From an uncultured Alphaproteobacteria bacterium (GTDB lineage Bacteria > Pseudomonadota > Alphaproteobacteria > HIMB59 > GCA-002718135): a stretch of 32,694 nucleotides of DNA. This document shows positions 8,369 through 17,608 of the stretch, in pieces (position 1 is the first letter of the stretch; the number at the start of each line of letters is the position of its first letter). The translations under genes and the position numbers were made by a program. The stretch covers positions 1 to 32,694 of the forward strand of contig CACBPV010000014.1 of NCBI GenBank assembly GCA_902541215.1, in the 5' to 3' direction. Under the pieces are notes generated by a model. The model made no database searches. It was not told the DNA's origin and saw nothing but the letters and a program-made list of their open reading frames with translations.

Positions 8369-8722
8369 ATGTACAAAGAATCCTGGGGTAATAAAAGAAC
8401 GTGTCCGTGTAATAAGATACAATATTATGATCTTAATTTAGATAAAATGGATTGTCCTGAATGTGGTAAAGAAATTGAGGTAACAACACTAGCTAGACCA
8501 CGTAGAGGTAGAAAACCAGGAAGTACAAATGCGGCGCCGCTCGCTAATCCAATTCCGCCAAAACCAAAAGAAAAGGATGATGATCTTGATATTGATAGTT
8601 TGGATGTAGATAACAATGAAGACAATCTTGAGGATGATACTGTTTTATTAGAAGACGAAACAGAAATTGATCCAATAGCCGAAGGTATTAAGCCTAAAGA
8701 CGACGGCGAAGAAGAATACTAA
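8369..8722 (+). CDS. TIGR02300 / FYDLN-acid family protein
   Basis: A 117-aa protein with an N-terminal zinc-ribbon-like part (CPCNKIQYYDLN...CPECGKEIEV) followed by a basic patch (RPRRGRKPGS) and a long acidic tail from about residue 70. The degenerate FYDLN motif and acidic C-terminus define the FYDLN_acid family, largely confined to Alphaproteobacteria and of unknown function. It follows the zf-CHCC gene by one base, so the two small zinc proteins are probably co-translated. The low-complexity acidic tail suggests disorder. Confidence 0.9.
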   Translation: MYKESWGNKRTCPCNKIQYYDLNLDKMDCPECGKEIEVTTLARPRRGRKPGSTNAAPLANPIPPKPKEKDDDLDIDSLDVDNNEDNLEDDTVLLEDETEIDPIAEGIKPKDDGEEEY

Positions 8723-8744
8723 AATTTTAATAAAAATTTAGAAG

Positions 8745-9983
8745 ATGTTTAAGGTACTACAAAACACTTGGGCCCTTTTTTTTGGCTTTGCTTTAATTAG
8801 TCTTGGTCACGGTCTGCAAGGAACACTTATCGGTGTTCGTTCTGTTTTAGAGGGTTTTAGTTTTTTTGCATCAGGACTTATTATAGCTGGTTATTACGTT
8901 GGATACTTAACTGGCGCATTAACAATTCCAATTTTTTTACAACGTGTTGGTCACATAAGAGTTTTTGCCGCTTTAGCATCGCTTGCTTCTATCGCTATAT
9001 TATTACACTCTGTATTTGTTCATCCGTATTCATGGATGTTTATACGAATATTAACTGGTTTAAGTCTTGCTGGGATTTATGTAATCATGGAGAGTTGGTT
9101 AAATGAAAAATCAACTAATCAAACTCGGGGTCAATTACTTTCCGTTTACATGATTATTACTTTTGTATTTGTTGGAGCAGGACAATTTTTATTAAATTTA
9201 GGCGATCCAGCTAAAGTTGATTTATTTATTTTAGTATCAATTTTATTATCATTCGCACTTCTTCCTATTCTTTTGTCTTCAACAGAACAACCTAATACAG
9301 AAAGTCCTAAATTTTTTTCTTTAAGAGAATTTTATACTGTTTCACCTCTAGGTTTTGTTGGCGCGTTAGCAACTGGTTTATCGCATAGTGCAGTTTTTGG
9401 TTACGGTGCAATTTATGCATCATCTATTAATTTAAGCTTATTTGAAATTTCTCTCTATATGATGATTATAACATCAGCTGGTGCCCTATCTCAATGGCCT
9501 ATTGGATATTTGTCAGATAGAATTGATAGACGTGTTATTCTTATTGGTGTTTCTTTTATGGCTTCAGGTTTGAGTTTATTTTTTGTTTTTGCAAACTTTA
9601 TGCCTCTAACGTTGTTCTTAATTTTTACTGGTCTTTTTTCAGTTGCATGTTTACCAATGTATTCACTTACAGTTGCTCATACAAATGACTTCTTACAACC
9701 TAATGAGATAGTATCAGCAAGTGCAACCTTTGGTATACTGATTGGTATTGGATCAATTATCGGACCTTTGTTTGTTTCTGGATTCATGGAAATTTTGGGA
9801 GCGGTAGGTTTTTACATTTATTTATTTTTAATACATGGACTACTAGGACTGTTTGGTTTGTATAGAATGACACAAAGAACTAAGCCACGTGATCTTGAAT
9901 CACAATATAATCCTTTACCACGAAATATTAGTCCTGCCGGTATGGAAATGAACCCCGTCACTGAGCCAACTGAGGACGAGTAA
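8745..9983 (+). CDS. MFS transporter (YcaD-like)
   Basis: A 412-aa major facilitator superfamily permease with about twelve transmembrane segments. The loop between helices 8 and 9 region holds GYLSDRIDRR, the MFS motif A (G-x3-D-R-x-G-R-R type). The N-terminal half (SLGHGLQGTLIGVRSVLEGFS) and WLNEKS segment resemble YcaD-like MFS proteins, whose substrates are poorly known. A hydrophilic C-terminal tail of about 30 residues is rich in Pro and Glu. It follows the FYDLN gene by 22 nt. Its 3' end overlaps the convergent msrQ by 26 bp. Confidence 0.88.
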   Translation: MFKVLQNTWALFFGFALISLGHGLQGTLIGVRSVLEGFSFFASGLIIAGYYVGYLTGALTIPIFLQRVGHIRVFAALASLASIAILLHSVFVHPYSWMFIRILTGLSLAGIYVIMESWLNEKSTNQTRGQLLSVYMIITFVFVGAGQFLLNLGDPAKVDLFILVSILLSFALLPILLSSTEQPNTESPKFFSLREFYTVSPLGFVGALATGLSHSAVFGYGAIYASSINLSLFEISLYMMIITSAGALSQWPIGYLSDRIDRRVILIGVSFMASGLSLFFVFANFMPLTLFLIFTGLFSVACLPMYSLTVAHTNDFLQPNEIVSASATFGILIGIGSIIGPLFVSGFMEILGAVGFYIYLFLIHGLLGLFGLYRMTQRTKPRDLESQYNPLPRNISPAGMEMNPVTEPTEDE

Positions 9984-10563
9984 GTCTTTTAAATATTCTG
10001 TGAAGTAATAAGAGTATAATTATTCCCATATAAATGACTGGTTCAGTTTTATCAGCACGAACTAAAACATAAAAATGCAAACTAGCCAGAATGGCTACTG
10101 GGTAAATTAAATAATGAATTTTCTTCCATAATTTAAAACCTAATCGTTTAATCATATTGTTTGTTGAAGTGCTAGCGAGCGGGATTAAAAAAAGAAAACT
10201 TATAAAACCAAAAGTTATAAATGGTCTTTTTATAATATCTTGTATGATAAATTGCATATCTAGAAAATGATCTAGAATTATGTAAGTAGAGAAATGCAAA
10301 CAAACATAATAGAACGCAAAAAGTCCAATCATTCTTCGTAATACAACTATCGATTTTATAGATTTAATATTTGATAGAGTAGTAATCATAAGAGTTATTA
10401 TTATTAATCTGAGTGCCATTAGACCTAATTCATCCATTAGTTTTTCAATTGGATTTACTCCAAGATTTCCAGTAACAAATTGAAACGCCCAAAGTAGACT
10501 TGGAAATAGAATTAAAATAAATAAGACAGGTTTACTGCGGTTAAAATTTTTTGTTGAAAACAT
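9958..10563 (-). CDS. msrQ: MsrQ, heme-binding membrane subunit of the MsrPQ methionine sulfoxide reductase
   Basis: Inner-membrane b-type heme protein that passes electrons to periplasmic MsrP. At 201 aa it has about six helices of the ferric-reductase-like domain; membrane histidines include those in VCLHFSTY, KIHYLIYP and LASLHFYV, the expected heme ligands. It begins 3 nt after the msrP stop, the standard msrP-msrQ order. The C-terminal coding end overlaps the convergent MFS gene by 26 bp. Confidence 0.92.
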   Translation of the reverse strand: MFSTKNFNRSKPVLFILILFPSLLWAFQFVTGNLGVNPIEKLMDELGLMALRLIIITLMITTLSNIKSIKSIVVLRRMIGLFAFYYVCLHFSTYIILDHFLDMQFIIQDIIKRPFITFGFISFLFLIPLASTSTNNMIKRLGFKLWKKIHYLIYPVAILASLHFYVLVRADKTEPVIYMGIIILLLLHRIFKRLTRPQLAQ

Positions 10564-10566
10564 TCA

Positions 10567-11484
10567 TTAATAAAATTTAGTCAAATCTAAATCTTTATAG
10601 AGATGTGCTACTTCTTCTTCATAACCATTAAACATAAGTGTTTCTCTTCTTTTAAACTCTCCAATTCGTCTCTCTGTTCCTTGACTCCACCTTGGATGAT
10701 TAACATTAGGATTAACATTAGCATAAAAACCATATTCCCAAGGAGCTAAAGTTTCCCAAGATGTTTCAGGTTGAGTATCTAAAAATCTAATTTCCACAAT
10801 TGATTTAATTGATTTGAAACCATACTTCCATGGAACAACTAATCTTATGGGTGCACCATTTTGATTAGGCATTTCATGACCATACAATCCAGTTGCTAAT
10901 ATTGTTAGAGGATTCATTGCTTCATCCATTCGAAGCCCTTCTCTATATGGCCAAATGATTGTTCTCTTTTGCTGACCAGGCATTTCTTCCGGCCTGAATA
11001 CAGTTACAAACTGAACATACTTTGCTGAACTTAAAGGTTCGGCCATTTTTATAAGTTCAGATAACTGAAAACCCTGCCAAGGAATAACCATGGACCATGC
11101 TTCAACACATCTCAATCTATAAACCCTATCTTCTATTGTTACATTTGATAAAATTTTTTCTAAGTCAAATGTTTGAGGCTTTTTCACAAGACCACCTATT
11201 TTTATTGTCCATGGCCTAGGTTTAAAATTTCCAGAATTTAAATGAGGATGTTTTTTATGAGTCCCAAACTCATAAAAATTATTGTACGTTGTGATTTCTT
11301 CGTAAGAATTAAGTTTGTCGTTTTCATTTAGGTTTTTAGTATAAATTGAAAGATCACTATCGTGGTTTGCAAATGCTGATGAGGTAACCGTTGCTAGCAT
11401 GGCGCTAGCTAAAGATCCCTTTATAAACTTACGTCTATTTAAATATGTCTTATAGGGTGTGATTTCAGATCCTAAAATTTTCAT
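10567..11484 (-). CDS. msrP: MsrP, periplasmic molybdopterin methionine sulfoxide reductase
   Basis: Repairs oxidised methionines in periplasmic proteins. The 305-aa precursor starts with a twin-arginine signal (NRRKFIKGS, then a hydrophobic stretch ending ASAFA), so it is exported folded with its cofactor. Cys126 in YRLRCVEAWSMVIPW is the molybdenum-coordinating cysteine of the sulfite-oxidase-like fold. The pattern VPWKYGFKSIKSIV is also family-typical. It is second in a cytochrome c-msrP-msrQ run, 51 nt after the cytochrome gene. Confidence 0.94.
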   Translation of the reverse strand: MKILGSEITPYKTYLNRRKFIKGSLASAMLATVTSSAFANHDSDLSIYTKNLNENDKLNSYEEITTYNNFYEFGTHKKHPHLNSGNFKPRPWTIKIGGLVKKPQTFDLEKILSNVTIEDRVYRLRCVEAWSMVIPWQGFQLSELIKMAEPLSSAKYVQFVTVFRPEEMPGQQKRTIIWPYREGLRMDEAMNPLTILATGLYGHEMPNQNGAPIRLVVPWKYGFKSIKSIVEIRFLDTQPETSWETLAPWEYGFYANVNPNVNHPRWSQGTERRIGEFKRRETLMFNGYEEEVAHLYKDLDLTKFY

Positions 11485-11535
11485 AATAATAATATATATC
11501 TTAAATATTAAAATTGAAGATTTGCTTTAATAATC

Positions 11536-11943
11536 TTAGCTTTTAAAATGGGAGTTATATTTATTTAGTATCTTTTCTGGCCATGTACTTTTGATAAATT
11601 CAAGAATAGACCAAACATCTTCATCTGATAACGCATCATTACCAAGCATTTTACCTTCGTAATCAGGATTTGATTTTTTAAAACCATATTTAATGACATG
11701 AAATAATTGTGCAGGAGAGTGGTGCCAAGTATGCCCAGTGCCATTAAGAGGAGGTGCTCTTCTATGACCATCTTCATCTAACGATTTATCCCACTCTTCA
11801 TGACCTGCTAAATTACCCATATGACACCCTGCACAATTTTCAGCATATAGTTTCATACCTTTAAAAATATCAACTTCTGCTGCATGAATACTATGTCCAA
11901 TACATAATATTATAAGTACCGAAATTAATTTAAGGGTTTGCAT
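11536..11943 (-). CDS. Periplasmic class I cytochrome c
   Basis: A 135-aa protein with a Sec signal peptide ending near HAAEV and one heme c site, CAGCH (37-41). Met99 in EGKMLG is the probable distal ligand, followed by the usual C-terminal helix (LSDEDVWSILEFIKSTWP). A His-rich stretch (GHTWHHSPAQLF) lies between. It is upstream of and co-directional with msrP and msrQ, 51 nt apart, which suggests co-transcription. It could be an alternative electron partner for MsrP or a general oxidase donor; sequence alone does not decide. Confidence 0.9.
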   Translation of the reverse strand: MQTLKLISVLIILCIGHSIHAAEVDIFKGMKLYAENCAGCHMGNLAGHEEWDKSLDEDGHRRAPPLNGTGHTWHHSPAQLFHVIKYGFKKSNPDYEGKMLGNDALSDEDVWSILEFIKSTWPEKILNKYNSHFKS

Positions 11944-12011
11944 TCTATTTATATAATTTTTTAAATTTATATTTCATTACAAATCTATCTTTTTTTTGAT
12001 AGGATATATTT

Positions 12012-13802
12012 ATGAAAAAATTTCTAATCGCATTTGCCATTTTAACTTCAATAATTGCACTTAACAAACATGCGTACAGTGAAAAAGTTCACGGTATTGC
12101 AATGCATGGAACACCAAAGTATGCCAGTGATTTTGAAAATCTAGATTATGTAAACCCAAATGCACCTAAAGGTGGGGTAGTAAAATTTGGATCATATGGT
12201 TCTTTTGATAATCTAAATAGAGTAGCTTTTAAAGGTTCTAAAGCTGCTGGTCTAGGGTATGTTAATGATACGTTAATGAGAAGAGTATGGGATGAAGCAT
12301 TCTCTCTCTATGGTTTAATAGCTGAAAAGGTAGAATTGCCTGAAGATAGATCGTCTATAACTTTTTATTTAAATTCAAATGCAACCTTTCATGATGGCTC
12401 ACCAATAACACGCGATGATGTATTATTTAGTCTAGAAACGTTTCAAACAAAAGGTACTCCAAATCAGAAAAAAACTTATGGCAAAGTTATTAAAACTGAA
12501 TTGATTGGAAATGATGGAATAAAAATGATTTTTGAAAATAATGAAGATAAAGAATTACCTCTTATTATTGCAGGCTTTCTTCCAATCATTCCAAAAAAGT
12601 TTTATGAAAATCTTGATGTTACAAAAACATTTTTAGATATTCCTCTAGGCAGTGGTCCATACCAAGTTAATAGTCTCGATCCAGGACGTCAAATAAAATA
12701 CAAACGCGTTGAAAATTATTGGGCAAAAGATTTACCGGTAAATAAAGGTCTCTATAATTTTGATACAATTATTTATGATTATTACAAAGACTCAAATGTC
12801 TTAGTTGAAGCTTTTAAGGTTGGTGAATACGACTTTAGAAGAGAGTACAATGTTAAACGTTGGTTATCAGAATATGATTTCAAAGCTGTCCAGAATGGTG
12901 AAGTAATATTGACAGAAATGAATAACGATAGACCTGTTGGAATGAATGGTCTTGTGATGAATACAAGACGTGACATATTTAATAATAGAAATGTAAGACT
13001 TGCTTTAAGTTATGCCTATGATCATGAATGGATTAATAAAACGATATATCAAAATGCTTATGTGAGAACAGATAGTTATTTTGATAATTCACCATTAGCT
13101 TCTTCAGGCTTACCGTCAAAAAATGAATTAGAATTGTTGAATGTATGGAAAGATGAAATTCCAGCAGAGGTATTTACGGAAACATTTACTCCACCTATTA
13201 CGGATGGCAGTGGTAATGACCGTAAAAATTTATTGAAAGCAAAAGAAATACTTGAAAAAGAGGGATGGTTTGTTGAAAATGGAAAACTGGTAAAAGATGG
13301 AAAAGAATTCAAGTTTGAGTTCTTGATTGTCAGTCCATCTGATGAGAAAATTGCCTTAGCCTATCAAAGTAATTTAAAAAAACTTGGCATTACAATGGAT
13401 GTAAGAACTGTTGATTCATCACAGTATCAAGAACGTTTGTTAAGTTATGATTTTGATATGATTAAAAGATATTGGGGAGTCAGTTTAAGCCCAGGAAATG
13501 AGCAACAATTTTATTGGGGATCAGAAGTTGGTCAAAAAGATGGAAGCAGAAATTATCCTGGTATCAATAGTCCAGCAGTTGATGCATTAATTGAAAAACT
13601 AATTAGTGCAACAAATAGAGAAGAATTAACAACGGCGATCCACGCACTTGATAGAGTATTGTTATGGGGTCACTATGTTGTTCCTCTTTATCATAGCAAC
13701 AAAGACAGAATTGCTTATTGGGATTTTTTTGAATACCCAGACGAAATTCCACTTTACGGAATTGTAATTGAGTCTTGGTGGATTAATAAAGATAAACAAT
13801 AA
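12012..13802 (+). CDS. YejA-like extracellular solute-binding protein, family 5
   Basis: Periplasmic binding protein of peptide-type ABC importers, 596 aa with a Sec signal (MKKFLIAFAILTSIIALNKHAYS). The N-terminal HGIAMHGTPKYASDF and NPNAPKGG patterns match the YejA branch, associated with microcin C and long oligopeptide import, and FHDGSPITRDDVLFS is the family 5 signature. AGGA lies 7 nt before the ATG. No yejB, yejE or yejF genes lie nearby, so it is an orphan that must use permeases encoded elsewhere. It is divergent from the cytochrome gene with a 68-bp gap. Confidence 0.9.
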   Translation: MKKFLIAFAILTSIIALNKHAYSEKVHGIAMHGTPKYASDFENLDYVNPNAPKGGVVKFGSYGSFDNLNRVAFKGSKAAGLGYVNDTLMRRVWDEAFSLYGLIAEKVELPEDRSSITFYLNSNATFHDGSPITRDDVLFSLETFQTKGTPNQKKTYGKVIKTELIGNDGIKMIFENNEDKELPLIIAGFLPIIPKKFYENLDVTKTFLDIPLGSGPYQVNSLDPGRQIKYKRVENYWAKDLPVNKGLYNFDTIIYDYYKDSNVLVEAFKVGEYDFRREYNVKRWLSEYDFKAVQNGEVILTEMNNDRPVGMNGLVMNTRRDIFNNRNVRLALSYAYDHEWINKTIYQNAYVRTDSYFDNSPLASSGLPSKNELELLNVWKDEIPAEVFTETFTPPITDGSGNDRKNLLKAKEILEKEGWFVENGKLVKDGKEFKFEFLIVSPSDEKIALAYQSNLKKLGITMDVRTVDSSQYQERLLSYDFDMIKRYWGVSLSPGNEQQFYWGSEVGQKDGSRNYPGINSPAVDALIEKLISATNREELTTAIHALDRVLLWGHYVVPLYHSNKDRIAYWDFFEYPDEIPLYGIVIESWWINKDKQ

Positions 13803-13823
13803 AATAAGTAATCAAATATTTTT

Positions 13824-14708
13824 ATGAGTCATACAAGAGCTAACATACTCATGTTAATTGCCTCACTTATATGGGGAACAGCTTTTGTCAGCCAAACTAC
13901 TGGAATGGGAGCCATAGGTCCTTTTACTTTTAGCTTTGGAAGATTCTTTTTTGCTTTTTTAACAGTAATTCCATTTGCGATTTATCTAGAACAACAAAAT
14001 ATTGTTAAAATATTAAGTGATAGAAAAAAAGTTTATCTTTGTTTAGCTACAGGTTTTTTTCTTTTTGGTGGTATGGGTCTTCAACAATACGCTTTACAAA
14101 AATCATTAATATCAAATGCTGCTTTTCTTAGCACTCTTTACGTTCCCTTTGTTGGTATAATTTCAAGATTCATAATTAAAAAACAGGTACACTGGATTAT
14201 CTGGATTGCCATTTTACTTTGTTTGTATGGATCATATCTTTTGTCCTCTAATCAATCAGTTGAAATTCAACAATCAGATTCACTCTTGTTTATTGCTGCT
14301 TTATTTTTTGCCTTACATATTATTTGTATCGATATTTTTATGAAAGAACTTAACAGTCCTTTTTTATTTGGAAGTATTCAGTACTTCATTGTTTTTGTTT
14401 TATCTATGATCTTAGCTTTTATGTGGGAGGAACCAAAGCTGTCAAATATGCAAATTGAATGGTTTGAAATTTTATATACAGGTATTTTTTCTGCTGGCAT
14501 TGGATATACACTTCAAATTATTGCTCAACATAAAGCTAATCCTGCTCCTGCTGCAATTATTTTATCAATGGAGTCAGTCTTTGCTGCAATAGCAGGTTGG
14601 ATACTTTTAAATCAAATTTTAGACACACAAAAAATACTTGGATGCCTTGCAATATTTGTTGGAGTCATTATAGTACAATTAGTACCTATAATAATTAAAC
14701 AAAAATGA
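13824..14708 (+). CDS. EamA/DMT-family permease
   Basis: A 294-aa membrane protein with about ten helices and two EamA repeats; the opening IASLIWGTAFVSQTTGM and the second-repeat segment HKANPAPAAIILSMESVFAAIAG are typical. It follows the YejA-like gene by 21 nt and overlaps the adenosine kinase gene by 4 nt. The coupling to a nucleoside kinase suggests nucleoside or base transport, but that is inference; related proteins carry amino acids, metabolites or drugs. Confidence 0.88.
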   Translation: MSHTRANILMLIASLIWGTAFVSQTTGMGAIGPFTFSFGRFFFAFLTVIPFAIYLEQQNIVKILSDRKKVYLCLATGFFLFGGMGLQQYALQKSLISNAAFLSTLYVPFVGIISRFIIKKQVHWIIWIAILLCLYGSYLLSSNQSVEIQQSDSLLFIAALFFALHIICIDIFMKELNSPFLFGSIQYFIVFVLSMILAFMWEEPKLSNMQIEWFEILYTGIFSAGIGYTLQIIAQHKANPAPAAIILSMESVFAAIAGWILLNQILDTQKILGCLAIFVGVIIVQLVPIIIKQK

Positions 14709-15679
14709 GTGATAAATTAGATGTAGTTGGAATTGGAAATGCTATGGTAGATGCCATAATTCCTTCCAATCAAAGTGAAATTGAAAAGCATGAAATTAAT
14801 AGAGATTCTATGAATCTTATTGATGAAAACTTAAAAAATAATTTGCATGAAAGTTATTCCATCAGAGAAATGGCAGGCGGAGGTTCCCTTGGTAACTCCA
14901 TGTTTGGTATTACCTCTTTTGGCGGCAATGGAAGTTTTATCGGAAAAATTAAAAATGATGAAGTTGGAATTTTTCTTCAAAAAGATATGGTCAGAGAAGG
15001 TTTACAATTTCCATTAGGGTTTACTTCGCCAGATATCTCTACAGGATGTTGCACAATTTTTGTTGAGGAAGATGGAACAAGAACAATGTGTACTTTTCTA
15101 GGTGCAGGAACTTTAATCGGACCAGATGATATTAATGATCAACACATAAAAAATCACAAAATAGCTTATTTAGAAGGTTACTTATGGGATAATGAAAATG
15201 CAAAAAAAGCGATGAAAAAAATGGTTGATATTTGTAAAGCAGACAATCAACAAATTGCTTTTACTTTGTCAGATTTATTTTGTGTTGATAGGCATAGAGA
15301 TTCATTCAAAGAATTAATTGAGAACGATGTAGATATTCTTTTTGCAAACGAGGATGAGATTAAAGCTCAGTCTGAAGAAACTGACTTTGACAATGCTATT
15401 GAATATGCAAAATCATTAAATATGACTGTTGCAATTACAAGAGCAGAGAAAGGTTCAGTTATTGTAGAAAAAGATAACATAATTGAGATTAATCCAATTC
15501 AAGTTGACAAAGTTGTTGATACAACAGGAGCGGGTGATCTTTATGCAGCTGGACTTTTGTTTGGGATTGCCAGAGGTAAAGATATTTCTACTTGTGGAAA
15601 TTATGCTAGTGTTGCTGCTGCAGAAATAATTTCACATTATGGCGCAAGACCTTTAGTAAAATTATCTAATTTAATTTAG
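14705..15679 (+). CDS. PfkB-family adenosine kinase
   Basis: Probably phosphorylates adenosine to AMP. The 324-aa protein has the ribokinase fold: N-terminal VVGIGNAMVDAI, a glycine-rich substrate segment (MAGGGSLGNSMFGI) and the anion-hole/catalytic-base motif DTTGAGDLYAAG near residue 270. Alphaproteobacterial adenosine kinases have this form. The context, with adenosine deaminase convergent and nucleoside phosphorylases nearby, supports adenosine over sugar. Its 3' end overlaps the deaminase gene by 14 bp. Confidence 0.85.
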   Translation: MSDKLDVVGIGNAMVDAIIPSNQSEIEKHEINRDSMNLIDENLKNNLHESYSIREMAGGGSLGNSMFGITSFGGNGSFIGKIKNDEVGIFLQKDMVREGLQFPLGFTSPDISTGCCTIFVEEDGTRTMCTFLGAGTLIGPDDINDQHIKNHKIAYLEGYLWDNENAKKAMKKMVDICKADNQQIAFTLSDLFCVDRHRDSFKELIENDVDILFANEDEIKAQSEETDFDNAIEYAKSLNMTVAITRAEKGSVIVEKDNIIEINPIQVDKVVDTTGAGDLYAAGLLFGIARGKDISTCGNYASVAAAEIISHYGARPLVKLSNLI

Positions 15680-16646
15680 ATAATAATTTATTTTTATTTT
15701 CTTCATCACAAAAAGAATACTTAATTGCGTTATGAGTAAGTGAAGTAAGTTCTTTTTCATTTAAACCTAAATCTTCCATAACCTTATACTCACCGTTTAT
15801 TGTTGCATTGAAAAAAGGAGGGTCATCCGAATTGACTGTTACTTTTACCCCTTGATCAAATAATGTTTTCACAGGATGATCTACATAATCTTCATAAATC
15901 TTAGTTGCAATATTACTTGTTGGACAAGTTTCTAGAATAATATCTTTCTCAATTATTTCTTTGACTAAATCAGGATCCTCTATTGATCGAACTCCGTGAC
16001 CTAATCTTGTTGGATGCAGAAGATTAATAGCATTTCTTATATTAACAGGACCATCCCATTCACCTGCATGAACAGTAATTGGAAAATTTTCTTTTTTTAA
16101 CATATCAAATGTTTCAACGAATAAATTTGGTGGAAAATGCAATTCATCCCCAGCTAAACCAAAACCAACTAAACAAGGATGAGGATTATTTAAAACTTCT
16201 TTTGCAGTTCCTTGTACTGACTCTGGTCCTAAATGTCTGATCCCATTCATTATATAACGTGAAACAATACCAAAATCCTCTTCAGCTTTTTTGGAAGCTT
16301 CATAGACTCCTTCAATAAAAGAATGATAAGTCATGCCTTTTTCTTTAGCATGAGTTGAGGAAATCATCGCTTCGACATAAAGAACATTATTAGAGGCACA
16401 ATCTTTTAAATATTCATACGTTAATTCAAAATAATCTTCTGGCGTGTGTATGACAGAAGTAACTACATCATATTTTTTTATAAAATCATAAAAATCATCC
16501 CATTGGTATGCGTACTTTGAGCCAAACATTTCTTCAGGTATTTCATGATTATTTCGTTTAGCAAATTTCTTACATAAATCGGGCGTAATGGTTGCCTCTA
16601 AATGAACATGAATTTCTGCTTTTTTAACTGAATTAAAAATATTCAT
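15666..16646 (-). CDS. add: Adenosine deaminase
   Basis: Hydrolyses adenosine and deoxyadenosine to inosine forms. I start it at 16646 (MNIFNSVKKAEIHVHLEA), giving 326 aa; a 43-residue upstream extension is unlike the family and would run into the divergent gene. Zinc and catalytic motifs are present: HVHLE, HAGEWDG, the LGHG segment, ETCPTSN and NSDDPPFF. The SDDPPFF form is more like adenosine than adenine deaminase. It competes with the adjacent adenosine kinase for substrate, and its product feeds the purine nucleoside phosphorylase encoded at 23962-24792. The 5' gap to the divergent protease gene is only 29 bp. Confidence 0.9.
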   Translation of the reverse strand: MNIFNSVKKAEIHVHLEATITPDLCKKFAKRNNHEIPEEMFGSKYAYQWDDFYDFIKKYDVVTSVIHTPEDYFELTYEYLKDCASNNVLYVEAMISSTHAKEKGMTYHSFIEGVYEASKKAEEDFGIVSRYIMNGIRHLGPESVQGTAKEVLNNPHPCLVGFGLAGDELHFPPNLFVETFDMLKKENFPITVHAGEWDGPVNIRNAINLLHPTRLGHGVRSIEDPDLVKEIIEKDIILETCPTSNIATKIYEDYVDHPVKTLFDQGVKVTVNSDDPPFFNATINGEYKVMEDLGLNEKELTSLTHNAIKYSFCDEENKNKLLSKLN

Positions 16647-16663
16647 ATAAATGAAATTACCTA

Positions 16664-16669
16664 TATAAT
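16664..16669 (+). promoter_or_regulatory. TATAAT -10 element giving a probably leaderless M48 protease transcript
   Basis: A perfect TATAAT ends 6 nt before the ATG of the M48 gene. Transcription normally starts 6-8 nt past the -10, so the mRNA would begin at or next to the start codon. No Shine-Dalgarno sequence is present. The whole divergent gap with add is 29 bp, so both promoters must overlap coding sequence. Confidence 0.45.
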
Positions 16670-16675
16670 AATAAT

Positions 16676-17587
16676 ATGGAAGCAAGAATAAATAGAAGAA
16701 GCTTTGTTTTTGGTGCAAGTTGCTCTTTATGTGGTTCGATGATTTTACCTTCTTGTACACAAGTACCATTAACAAATAGAAGTCAGTTAAATTTGTATGA
16801 TAGCAATCTACCTATAATTTTAATGGGTGGTGGTGTAGCAGGTCTTCCAAAAATTTATCCTAATGAAAAAGCTCTTAATCAAGAAGTTGATAAAACATAT
16901 TCAAGATTTTTATCTAAAGCTAAAGAAGATAAAATTCTTTTAGATAACACAGATGAGTCAAAAAAAATTGAAGAAATTGGAAAAGAAATTTATACCTCTT
17001 TAGATACATTTTATATTAATAAGCGTGAAAAAAATCCTGTAGAAAATTTTAACTGGCAATTTGCTTTAATTGAGTCTGAAACAAAAAATGCATGGTGTAT
17101 GCCTGGTGGTAAAATTGCTTTCTACACTGGTATACTTCCAGTTTGTAAAAATGATGACGGGATTGCAGCAGTCATGGGACATGAAATTGCACATGCATTT
17201 GCTAGACACACCGTTGAAAAATTAACTCAAGCATCTATGATGCAAATGGCAACAATTGGAATATCGCGAAGTAGATACGCTGAACTTTTAAATAAATCTT
17301 TTAGAGTTGGTAACGTAGGTGGCAATGTTTACAACTCAGTGGTTAAGTATGGTATTTTTCTTCCATTTAGTAGAAAAATGGAAAGTGAAGCTGATTATTT
17401 AGGTATGGGATTTATGAACCTTGCAGGTTTTAATATAAAGGAGCCTGCTAAACTATGGCAAAGAATGATGGCAGGTCAAGAAGGGAGGGTGCCTGAATTT
17501 ATGGGATCACATCCAAGTCCTGATAATAGATCAAAAAAGTTTCTTGAATGGGAAAGTGAAATTTTAGATAAATTTCCCCAAGTTTAA
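16676..17587 (+). CDS. M48-family metalloprotease, Tat-exported lipoprotein
   Basis: A 303-aa zinc protease: HEIAH at 169-173 with the third ligand Glu236 in ESEAD, as in the M48 families that contain BepA and LoiP. The N-terminus has a twin-arginine motif (NRRSFVFGAS) and a lipobox-like LPSC ending at Cys27, suggesting a Tat-exported lipoprotein facing the periplasm. It probably degrades misfolded envelope proteins. It is followed 21 nt later by the ferric ABC ATPase gene in the same direction. A single-domain protease without TPR repeats is LoiP-like rather than BepA-like. Confidence 0.9.
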   Translation: MEARINRRSFVFGASCSLCGSMILPSCTQVPLTNRSQLNLYDSNLPIILMGGGVAGLPKIYPNEKALNQEVDKTYSRFLSKAKEDKILLDNTDESKKIEEIGKEIYTSLDTFYINKREKNPVENFNWQFALIESETKNAWCMPGGKIAFYTGILPVCKNDDGIAAVMGHEIAHAFARHTVEKLTQASMMQMATIGISRSRYAELLNKSFRVGNVGGNVYNSVVKYGIFLPFSRKMESEADYLGMGFMNLAGFNIKEPAKLWQRMMAGQEGRVPEFMGSHPSPDNRSKKFLEWESEILDKFPQV

Positions 17588-17608
17588 TTTTAGTGTAATA
17601 GGTATTTT

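Noticed and set aside
16647..16775. 43-residue N-terminal extension of adenosine deaminase
   Set aside because: The family begins close to the HVHLE motif; the extension lies antisense to the start of the M48 gene and reads as low-quality hydrophobic/basic sequence.
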